Assembly: GCA_963752345.1 (NCBI GenBank)
Contig: CAVVYA010000013.1
Location: 165,399-229,398, forward strand
DNA from: CAVVYA01 sp963752345
Lineage (GTDB): Bacteria; Pseudomonadota; Alphaproteobacteria; SMXQ01
Direction: 5' to 3'
DNA length: 64,000 nucleotides
Position numbers and translations under genes: made by a program. The notes under the pieces were generated by a model that was not told the origin of the DNA, searched no databases, and saw only the letters and a list, made by a program, of their open reading frames with translations. Positions 57,222-64,000 of the stretch are shown piece after piece (the stretch's first letter is position 1; every line of letters begins with the position of its first letter).

Positions 57222-58884
57222 GCCGCCGATCCATTCCGTGCGCCATCTATACGCGAAAGTCGACGGACGAGGGCCTCGACCAAGCCTTCAATTCGCTCGA
57301 CGCTCAGCGATCGGCGTGCTCAGCCTATATCCGCAGCCAAGCCGGCGAGGGCTGGGTCGAGATCGAGACCGCTTACGATGATGGTGCCCAATCGGGTGGG
57401 AAGCTGGACAGGCCTGCGCTTCAGCGTCTGCTCGCCGATGTCTCGGCAGGTCGCGTTAAGGTGGTAGTCGTCTACAAGGTTGACCGGCTGACGCGCTCGC
57501 TTGCAGACTTCGCCAAGATCATCGAAGTCCTGGAAGCGCATGAGGCCTCCTTCGTCTCGATCACACAGCAGTTCAGCACCACCACCTCCATGGGGCGCCT
57601 CACGCTTAACGTGTTGCTGTCCTTTGCCCAGTTCGAGCGCGAAGTCACTGCCGAGCGTATCCGCGATAAAATCGCGGCGTCAAAAAAGAAGGGCATGTGG
57701 ATGGGCGGTGTCGTGCCACTTGGCTACGACGCTGTCGACCGCAAGCTCATTATCAATGAGTCCGAGGCAGCGACGGTTCGCACCATGTTTGAGCTCTACC
57801 GTGAACACGCGAACACACGTCTCGTCAAGGAGGCCGCAGATCGGCTAGGCTTGCGAACGAAGGATACCTTCTGGCGAATGGCCCTCATCAGGGGGGACGG
57901 CCGTTCACCCGGGGGCATATCAACAAGATCCTGATTAACCACCTCTACATTGGCGAGATCTCGCACAAGGGCACCAGCTATCCCGGCGAACACGCGGCAA
58001 TTATCGACCGCGGCCTCTGGGACGCCGTGCAAGCCCAGCTTGCCAAAAACGCGGTGACCCGGCGCACCCGCTCGAACGCCCGCGAACCCAGTTTGCTCAC
58101 GGGCCTGATCGAAAAGGGCGACGGCGCTCGGCTGCGCCCGTCCCATACCAACAAACGGGGTCAGCGGTACCGCTACTACGTCACGAAATCTGATGGCAGT
58201 GAAAGCCACCGTCCGTGGCGCCTGCCGGCACCGGCACTAGAGCGAGCCATCGTCGATGGTATTTGCGGCTTTTTGGCCGACCGGCAGCGCCTCAGTGCAG
58301 AACTTGCACCGGACGTTTCCGCGAACATGCTTGAGTCGCTATTTACACGCGCGGCTGCTCTAAGCACTGAGATGCGCACCTCGGCACCGGCGTCGCAGCG
58401 GGAAATTCTGCTCCATATCCTACGGCGCGCTACAATCGCCCAAGACCGCATCACCGTTATCCTGCATGCCGTTAACCTGCAGGAGCGGGTTGGCCTCGAC
58501 AACTCGGGCCCAAACGAAGACATCACCATTCAAATTCCGATATCCGTCCGACGGCGCGGGGTCGAGACACGATTGATAGTCGAAAGCGCCCCCGTCGCGG
58601 CCAAGCCAGATCAAAAACTCATTGAGCTCGTGGTCCGGGCGCATCGTTGGTTCGACGACATTCGGACTCGCCCCGCCGTGGCTCTGCATGAACTTGCAAA
58701 GCGGGACCGGGCCGATCCTGGCGACATCAGCCGCATCCTGTCACTTGCCTTCCTCGCGCCGGACATTGTCCAAGCGATCCTTGACGGGCGCCAGCCGCCA
58801 GAGCTGACTGCCGCGCGCCTGAAACGGATGCAGAGCCTACCCATCGACTGGCAGCAGCAGCGCCGGCAACTCGGGTTCGAGTAA
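57218..58884 (+). pseudogene. Large serine recombinase, one frameshift
   Basis: MSRRSIPCAIYTRKSTDEGL has the catalytic Ser15. VVVYKVDRLTRSLADFAKII and SFAQFEREVTAERIRDKIAA complete the resolvase domain. The frame breaks in a run of six G near 57,893; one G fewer gives SGGRPFTRGHINKILINHLY and an open frame to 58884. The rest has the Recombinase and zinc-ribbon regions and SLPIDWQQQRRQLGFE, a common C-terminus. About 555 residues. A homopolymer shift may be a sequencing error. Confidence 0.85.
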
Positions 58885-58897
58885 TGTGAGGCTTCGA

Positions 58898-59834
58898 TCA
58901 GGGTGACAACCTGATCTGCTTGCCTATGTGTTCCCGCCAGAGCCCGAGTTGTTTGATTCGGTAATCGACGAGCTCAGACGATGTACCGAAAATCCCTGCG
59001 ATCTGCTCCGACGAGAGCTTCTTGCTCACGGCGTTGATCAATGCTGCTTTCGGGAGGAGAGTCGCCGAGGCGAGATAATACGCGTCGTGCTCCTCCGTTT
59101 TATCGTAGGTTCTGCCGTACGCTTCGGCCACCCGAGCGATCTTCGTGAGCTTGTGGCCGAGCAGGATATGCCAGAACTCCTCCAGCACGGTGACTTGCTG
59201 GCGCTCGACGCTATGGCTGTCGTTCAAGAGAACAGCCCAATGTTCATTTTCCGGATCCAGCGGGACGGTCATTGCGGACCATTCGCTGCCAGCTTCCATC
59301 CGAAGCTGACTTATGATTTCGCGCATCCAAATAATTCGTCTTCCCAACCGGGATCACCTGAACGCCTTCCACCTCGATTCGAAGACTGTCCAGCGGTTCA
59401 TCGCTCGTTAGACCTAGATCCGCTCTGAACTTTTTGGCAGCTTCTTCGAGCTCTTCCTTTGATAGTGAAACGCTGGCAGCTGACACGTTGTCATCCGTAC
59501 CTTGCTGTGCTCTCCACTCGCCCTGCCCTCCGATCGATTGCCGCAGGCATTCGGCCGCTCTCAATAGAGCGCGCACGGTCGAGGACCGGATATTCTTTCC
59601 CGCCCGGAAATGCACGAAGGCAACGTTATCAAAACTCAGTCCGGCGCTTTCGGCGTCTGCACCAAGCCACTCCAACAGCCGTATTTTTGAGTTGTTGTCT
59701 GGCTGTCCTTCCCCACGTTCGATTCGCGCCAACGTCGAGAAGCTCACGCCTATTGCTGTGGAAAGAGCCCGGATGCTTAACCCCTCCACCTCACGCTTCT
59801 TCCTGACGGCTTCGATTAACTTCTTTTCAAACAA
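58898..59834 (-). pseudogene. HTH (XRE) - ImmA/IrrE-type protein, one frameshift, altered zinc motif
   Basis: From the TTG at 59834 the frame gives FEKKLIEAVRKKREVEGLSI and the XRE helix-turn-helix ALSTAIGVSFSTLARIERGE. It continues through KKFRADLGLTSDEPLDSLRI to VIPVGKTNYLDAR, then shifts near 59,330 into EIISQLRMEAGSEWSAMTVP and the peptidase domain. The zinc site reads VLEEFWHILLGHKL, where relatives have HExxH, so the first His is Glu. The end is SSELVDYRIKQLGLWREHIG. ImmA/IrrE proteins cleave or bind regulators in mobile elements. It is divergent from the E2-like locus and is probably its regulator. Confidence 0.72.
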
Positions 59835-59861
59835 TGATATCTTCCGTGCGAATAGCACACC

Positions 59862-59905
59862 TTGACACAGCCAAGCGTCGGTTGCATGCTGTGTGGATGA
59901 CACAG
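59862..59905 (+). promoter_or_regulatory. Candidate promoter and operator half-sites in the HTH/E2-like divergent region
   Basis: TTGACA (59862-59867) and CATGCT (59885-59890) are 17 bases apart on the + strand. ACACAGC at 59865-59871 and GCTGTGT at 59888-59894 form an inverted repeat over the same bases, with a third ACACAG at 59,900. Overlap of operator-like halves with the promoter fits repression by the neighbouring HTH protein. Confidence 0.4.
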
Positions 59906-60077
59906 ACTCGCACATATCCGCTTGCAGGTGAAGCCGCCTTGTCGCCGGACTGTCGGGCCGTGTTGCAGCACGTCGGTTCTGCTTTGGATGAACACCGACA
60001 GCTTCGAGTCTCCACCCATGGGTTAGTCGCCGTGGATCAAGAATCCCCGACAGTAACCCCAGCCAAGGAGAATAGCG

Positions 60078-60224
60078 ATGAACGACAAGGACAGAGAAGA
60101 TCCGCAGCCAGATCGCGGGAAAGGTCCGCCCGAAGGAAAGGGGCGTCCCGAGGACCACGGCCGGCCGGTGCCGCATCACGGATCGGCGGCAATGTGCTCT
60201 GCGACGTCTACGAAAACCAAGTGA
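60078..60224 (+). CDS. 48-residue protein resembling the leader of multi-ubiquitin-like proteins
   Basis: MNDKDREDPQPDRGKGPPEG opens a hydrophilic, Gly/Pro/charged chain that ends in SATSTKTK. AAGGAG six bases before the ATG is an excellent ribosome-binding site. The stop (60222-60224) overlaps the GTG start of the E2-like gene. In bacterial ubiquitin-like loci the gene before E2 encodes a multi-ubiquitin protein with a similar flexible charged start. Here the ubiquitin-fold part is missing, so it looks like a truncated version; this is inference. Confidence 0.55.
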   Translation: MNDKDREDPQPDRGKGPPEGKGRPEDHGRPVPHHGSAAMCSATSTKTK

Positions 60225-60862
60225 CACGGCTTGCCGAGGCGTACCCAACGCTTCAGATTTTTCCGGACGACAACGGAATGTGGCTTTTCGCAAAAAGCTC
60301 GGTGATTTCGGGCTTGGCACGGGAAGCCACGTTTCTCGTAGCGCTTCCCTACCAATCAGGCCGCGGGCCCCGCGCGTGGGGCTTTTGGAGTGCCGCCGAC
60401 CAATCTAGATGGATCGGACCCCGGCACACCAATTTTAAAGACGGCTCGATCTGCGCGTTCTCCCCGGACGACGGGGCATGGTCAGAGGGCGGAGATCTCA
60501 GGACGCTCTTGGACCTCTATACCGTGTGGGCGCTGCGCCATCTACATCTCGAAGTCTTCGGCCGATGGCCGGGGAAGCAATACGGCCTGTTCGGCGTCGA
60601 CCCCTGGGTGGAAGCGTGGTACCGGCGGAAAGAGTGCAACGACGACGAGCTTTGCGGTTGCGGCTCTGAAACTCGGCGGTATTCCGAGTGTTGCAAGCCG
60701 TCGGACCTGCAATGGGACCCCATCCAACTAGCGTCGCTCTTCCAGCAGCAAGTTCCAGGCGGCTTCGCTAGTCGCCAGCCTCCGCCCGCCGTAGTGGCCT
60801 TCGTAGAAGGCGGTTCCACTATTCCGCGAATTGTAGACGTCCACCTTCAGTTCGCCTCTTAG
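60221..60862 (+). CDS. E2-like (ubiquitin-conjugating-fold) protein with SEC-C zinc motif
   Basis: 213 residues from the GTG at 60221, which overlaps the stop of the stub gene (GTGA). The core resembles prokaryotic E2-like domains: LPYQSGRGPRAWGFW, GPRHTNFKDGSICAFSPDDG with His69 and candidate catalytic Cys78, then LRTLLDLYTVWALRHLHLEV. The tail holds a SEC-C-type zinc motif (CGCGSETRRYSECC, Cys145, 147, 157, 158). In Burroughs/Iyer/Aravind-type loci such E2 proteins pair with multi-ubiquitin, E1-like ThiF and JAB peptidase genes. Here no E1 or JAB follows; the next feature is a terminator and tRNA-Ala. The locus is therefore incomplete. Confidence 0.62.
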   Translation: MTRLAEAYPTLQIFPDDNGMWLFAKSSVISGLAREATFLVALPYQSGRGPRAWGFWSAADQSRWIGPRHTNFKDGSICAFSPDDGAWSEGGDLRTLLDLYTVWALRHLHLEVFGRWPGKQYGLFGVDPWVEAWYRRKECNDDELCGCGSETRRYSECCKPSDLQWDPIQLASLFQQQVPGGFASRQPPPAVVAFVEGGSTIPRIVDVHLQFAS

Positions 60863-61154
60863 GCTTTGACGGCCGAGTTCGCTCAGGTGGACCATAAGCC
60901 CGAAGCGACCTGAATAAATCTCCGAAGCGCATGTCGGGATCGAACAGAACCGACGCAACAATCAACGCTGCATCATTCCGCCCACGGCATCGGACGATCT
61001 CACAACCATACTTTAGCGTCGTCATCTAAGCTGACCGCTTGGAAGGCCAACGTTCGCCCAAAAGTATTGGCTGGAAAATCGGCCGACGGAGACGCGGGAC
61101 CGTGTTCGGCCAAATTTGTCCTCTCCGGCCAAGACATGCCGTCTCTGAAACGAC
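60863..61154. other. Gap between the E2-like gene and tRNA-Ala terminator
   Basis: Minus-strand frames here overlap the E2-like gene antisense and show no recognisable domain. E1-like or JAB genes expected in a complete ubiquitin-like locus are absent. Confidence 0.4.
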
Positions 61155-61181
61155 AAAACCCCCGGGCGTCCGGGGGTTTTT
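61155..61181. terminator. Bidirectional-looking terminator after tRNA-Ala
   Basis: CCCCCGG (61159-61165) pairs with CCGGGGG (61170-61176), with AAAA before and TTTTT after, so it can end transcripts from both sides. It lies 40 bases past the 3' end of tRNA-Ala. Confidence 0.85.
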
Positions 61182-61220
61182 GCGAAATATCTCCGCATAT
61201 CTATGTGCGGCAAGAAGGAT

Positions 61221-61296
<76 letters not shown>

Positions 61297-61357
61297 CCAC
61301 GCGGCGCCGGGCGAAACACGCAAGTGCTTCGCCGAACTGCCCTTTCGAGGAAGGCGG

Positions 61358-61386
61358 ATAATGTTCGCGGGTGCCCGCCCTGTCAA
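61358..61386 (-). promoter_or_regulatory. Sigma70 promoter of tRNA-Ala
   Basis: On the minus strand TTGACA is followed by exactly 17 bases and CATTAT; it lies about 60 bases upstream of the tRNA. The -35 is perfect and the -10 close to consensus. The rest of the gap 61,297-61,604 shows nothing else. Confidence 0.8.
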
Positions 61387-61604
61387 GCGCGGCGCGGCGC
61401 AAACCGCTCTCTTCACGCCAGCGCCGCGGGCCGCCAGCGCCATAGGTGGTCTTGCGTGCCACGGGCGGGAACTGTAGGGTGACGCGGACGCGGCTGCCCC
61501 CTAGCCAAACGCTTGGGCGACCACAGAAATTTCTACGGAAAACCAGGCCGGCCTGGCGTCCTCCCGCCGCCGATGCCCTGGTCAGAGAAGGACCCGAAGG
61601 GACC

Positions 61605-61886
61605 ATGAACGCGCTGCTGATCCTCATCGACACGGTGATCGATCTCTACATCTGGGTGCTCATCATCTGGGTGGTGATGAGTTGGCTGATCAGCTTCAAT
61701 GTCATCAACACGCGCAACCGGTTCGTCTACATGGTCGGCGACTTCCTCGACCGCGTGACCGAGCCGGCGCTGCGCCCGATCCGCCGCGTCATACCGACGC
61801 TGGGCGGCATCGATCTGTCGCCTCTGGTCCTCATCCTGCTGCTCTATTTCCTGCGCAACCTGCTCTTCGAGTATTGGCCGCGCTGA
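61605..61886 (+). CDS. YggT family membrane protein
   Basis: 93-residue integral membrane protein with two hydrophobic segments. MNALLILIDTVIDLYIWVLI, then SWLISFNVINTRNRFVYMVG and EPALRPIRRVIPTLGGIDLS are the YggT family pattern. Proposed roles are in osmotic stress or membrane organisation. First gene of the yggT-DUF167-folD run. Confidence 0.9.
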   Translation: MNALLILIDTVIDLYIWVLIIWVVMSWLISFNVINTRNRFVYMVGDFLDRVTEPALRPIRRVIPTLGGIDLSPLVLILLLYFLRNLLFEYWPR

Positions 61887-61912
61887 CCGCCGTACGTTTC
61901 CCGGCAAATCCC

Positions 61913-62251
61913 ATGGCCGCCCCGGCAGCGCAGCCCTTTTCGCCCCGGGCGGACGGCGTGATCCTGACCGTGCGGCTGACGCCCAAGGCCGGCCGCGCGC
62001 GGATCGACGGCACTCGCGCGACACCCGATGGAACGGCGCTCGCCATCGCGGTCACCGCGCCGCCCGAAGACGGCAAGGCGAATGCAGCGCTGATCGCGCT
62101 GATTGCCAAGACGTTGCAGCTGCCCAAGTCGGCGCTGCGCCTGACCCATGGCGGCAAAAGCCGCAACAAGACCGTAACCATCGACGGCGCACCCGAGGAG
62201 TTGATGAACAAGCTGACCGAGATGATAACGGGAGTCGCCCGCCATGGCTGA
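61913..62251 (+). CDS. DUF167 (YggU) family protein
   Basis: 112 residues with the YggU pattern: LTVRLTPKAGRARIDG, VTAPPEDGKANAALIALIAK and KSALRLTHGGKSRNKTVTI. Fold known from structures; function unknown. Starts 27 bases after yggT and overlaps folD by eight bases. Confidence 0.92.
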   Translation: MAAPAAQPFSPRADGVILTVRLTPKAGRARIDGTRATPDGTALAIAVTAPPEDGKANAALIALIAKTLQLPKSALRLTHGGKSRNKTVTIDGAPEELMNKLTEMITGVARHG

Positions 62252-63152
62252 GGCGCGGCTGATCGACGGCAAGGCTTTCGCCGAAGGTTTGCGCGGGCGC
62301 ATCGCCGGCGCCGCCGCGGCGTTGAAACGCCATCATGGGCTGGTGCCGGGGCTGGCCGCCGTTCTCGTGGGCGACGATCCGGCGAGCCAGGTCTATGTGC
62401 GCGCCAAGGGCAAGGCGATGGAGGAAACCGGCATGGCCTCCTTCACCCACCGTCTGCCGCCGACCACGGGCCAAGCCGAACTGCTCACTCTCGTCGCCCA
62501 GCTCAACGCCGACCCGGCGGTGCACGGCATCCTCGTGCAATTGCCGCTGCCCAAGCAGATCGACCCGCAGGCGGTGATCGACGCCATCGATCCGGCCAAG
62601 GACGTCGACGGCTTCCATCCGATCAACGTCGGCCGCCTGGCGTCGGGCATTGCCGGTGGCGTCCATGGCGCGCTGGTGCCGTGCACGCCGATGGGCTCGC
62701 TGATGCTGTTGAAAGACGTGCTTGGCAACGATCTGAGCGGACGCGACGCGGTGGTGGTCGGGCGCTCCAATATCGTCGGCAAGCCAATGGCCCATCTGCT
62801 ATTGGCGGAAAGCTGCACGGTGACGATCGCCCATTCGCGCACGCGCGATCTGCCGGCGGTGTGCCGGCGCGCCGACATCCTGGTCGCCGCCGTCGGTCGC
62901 CCGCGCATGATCCAGGGCGACTGGGTCAAGCCCGGCGCAGTCGTGATCGACGTCGGCATCAACCGGGTGCCGGGCGCCGAGCCCGGCAAGACGCGCCTGG
63001 TCGGTGACGTGGATTTCGACGCGGCGCGCCAGGTCGCCGGCGCGATCACGCCGGTGCCGGGCGGCGTCGGGCCGATGACCATCGCCTGCCTGCTGCGCAA
63101 CACGCTGATCGCGGCATGCCGCCAACGCGGCATTGCGGAGCCGAACATCTGA
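62244..63152 (+). CDS. folD: Bifunctional methylenetetrahydrofolate dehydrogenase/cyclohydrolase FolD
   Basis: Cytosolic C1-metabolism enzyme interconverting 5,10-methylene-, methenyl- and 10-formyl-tetrahydrofolate with NADP. LAAVLVGDDPASQVYVRAKG with the conserved Tyr and Lys is the active site. GILVQLPLPKQI, KDVDGFHPINVG, the Rossmann VVVGRSNIVGKPMAHLL and TPVPGGVGPMTIACLL follow. 302 residues, intact. Confidence 0.95.
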   Translation: MAEARLIDGKAFAEGLRGRIAGAAAALKRHHGLVPGLAAVLVGDDPASQVYVRAKGKAMEETGMASFTHRLPPTTGQAELLTLVAQLNADPAVHGILVQLPLPKQIDPQAVIDAIDPAKDVDGFHPINVGRLASGIAGGVHGALVPCTPMGSLMLLKDVLGNDLSGRDAVVVGRSNIVGKPMAHLLLAESCTVTIAHSRTRDLPAVCRRADILVAAVGRPRMIQGDWVKPGAVVIDVGINRVPGAEPGKTRLVGDVDFDAARQVAGAITPVPGGVGPMTIACLLRNTLIAACRQRGIAEPNI

Positions 63153-63228
63153 CCAACGCCGTCGGGCCGCACTGTTGGCCCAGACGTCGTTCGCGCGTAA
63201 ACTCCCCCGCCATGGGGACGCTTCAAGC

Positions 63229-63927
63229 ATGCTGAGCGAATTCGGCGAGCTTGCCGCCGCGGCGGCGCTCTTCGTCGGCGTCCATTTCCTGCTGTCGTCC
63301 ATGCATGCGCGCAACCGGCTGAACGGATGGATCGGGCCGCGCGGCTATCTCGCGCTCTATTCCGTGACCGCGCTGGCTCTCTTCGTCTGGATGGTGTGGA
63401 GCTTCCGGCTCGCGCCCTACTTTTTCCTGTGGGGCTCGCCGCAATGGACACGCATGGTCGTGTTCGCCGTGATGCCGATCGCCCTGATGCTGATCGCCGC
63501 CGGCTACCTCACGCCCAATCCGAGCGCCGTGCTCGGCGACTACGTGCTGAAGCGCGCCGATCCGGCGCCCGGCATCTTCAAGGTGACGCGCCATCCGGTG
63601 ATGCTCGGCGTCGCGCTGTGGGCCGCGGCCCATCTGCTCGCCAACGGCAATGTGGCGGGCATTCTGCTGTTCGGCAGCCTGCTCGTTCTGGCCGTGGGCG
63701 GCATCGCGCATATCGAACGCAGGCGGCGCACGAGCGGTGATCCGGCCTGGCAGCGCCTGACGGCAGTGACCTCGATCGTGCCGTTCGGCGCGATCATCGC
63801 GCGGCGCAACCGGTTCGCGTTCACCGCGCTCGATTGGGCCCGCCTCGCGCTCGGCCTCGCACTCTACGCCGCGCTGCTGTATTTCCACGGCCCGGCGTTC
63901 GGCGTCTATCTGGTGGGGAAGCCTTAA
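63229..63927 (+). CDS. NnrU family membrane protein
   Basis: About 232 residues, hydrophobic with six or more helices. The NnrU pattern is GVHFLLSSMHARNRLNGWIG, GIFKVTRHPVMLGVALWAAA, LLANGN and GDPAWQRLTAVTSIVPFGAI. Members are implicated in denitrification or in an isoprenoid-related membrane function. I chose the ATG at 63229; the region upstream to 63133 does not look coding. Confidence 0.88.
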   Translation: MLSEFGELAAAAALFVGVHFLLSSMHARNRLNGWIGPRGYLALYSVTALALFVWMVWSFRLAPYFFLWGSPQWTRMVVFAVMPIALMLIAAGYLTPNPSAVLGDYVLKRADPAPGIFKVTRHPVMLGVALWAAAHLLANGNVAGILLFGSLLVLAVGGIAHIERRRRTSGDPAWQRLTAVTSIVPFGAIIARRNRFAFTALDWARLALGLALYAALLYFHGPAFGVYLVGKP

Positions 63928-63964
63928 CGACGGCAATCGCCGAGACGCACGGTCAAAAACACCA

Positions 63965-63998
63965 TCATGCCCCACTCGTTCGGGGCATGACGGTTTTT
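63965..63998 (+). terminator. Terminator after nnrU
   Basis: TCATGCCCC (63965-63973) pairs with GGGGCATGA (63982-63990), followed by CGGTTTTT. The hairpin is near-symmetric and could also serve the other strand. Confidence 0.8.
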
Positions 63999-64000
63999 CG

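Noticed and set aside
60728..61025. Two small minus-strand frames beyond the E2-like gene
   Set aside because: One overlaps the conserved E2-like C-terminus antisense and the other has no recognisable content.

Overview
The window looks like the chromosome of a GC-rich alphaproteobacterium, probably a soil or freshwater lineage near the Rhodospirillales or Hyphomicrobiales. The evidence is the acnA-ccmABC...I arrangement, DUF1491 and DUF1223 genes, a Suv3-like helicase, CarD, solitary tripartite-tricarboxylate (TTT) receptors and a GAAC-N7-GAAC LexA-type site. No rRNA and no CRISPR array were seen.

Positions 1-30,340 are core or old chromosome. They hold a partial intradiol dioxygenase, a TTT receptor, tRNA-Arg(CCT), envelope and peptidase genes, a frameshifted M48 protease, CarD, ferredoxin, an S4 RNA-binding protein, a Suv3-like helicase, aconitase, and a complete cytochrome c maturation operon (ccmABC, a c-type cytochrome, ccmDEFGHI). 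These are followed by wrbA, two stand-alone receiver proteins, a cysteine hydrolase and a second, frameshifted TTT receptor. Positions 61,221-64,000 return to core genes: tRNA-Ala(CGC), yggT, DUF167, folD and nnrU.

Positions of about 30,340-61,150 form a roughly 31 kb accessory island lying against tRNA-Ala(CGC). Its left part is a mobile-element mosaic: a ParB-domain DNA methylase with several frameshifts, DUF5681, an AlpA-like regulator, a large serine recombinase, and two ParB/RepB-like proteins in one operon. The centre (39.6-55.1 kb) is a DNA phosphorothioation defence module. A modification operon on the + strand encodes a cysteine desulfurase, a DUF4007 protein, a large ATPase and a PAPS-reductase-like sulfurtransferase, followed by a small membrane protein. 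It converges on a minus-strand cassette of a DptF-like ATPase, a G-type protein and a very large FtsK/HerA-like DptH-type protein. This order matches SspABCD plus an FGH-type restriction cassette. Extras are an SOS-type box in front of the operon, an inverted repeat at the DUF4007 start, and an imperfect 40-base direct repeat on both sides of the module. The right part has a truncated AAA ATPase, the DUF3489-DUF2924-recombinase trio, and the remains of a bacterial ubiquitin-like conjugation locus: an HTH-ImmA/IrrE protein divergent from a 48-residue stub and an E2-like protein with a SEC-C zinc motif.

About a dozen genes carry one or more single-base frameshifts, while very long neighbours are intact. 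Most shifts that can be resolved are one extra base. Some of these 'pseudogenes' may therefore be residual sequencing or assembly errors, and this decides whether the defence module is functional.
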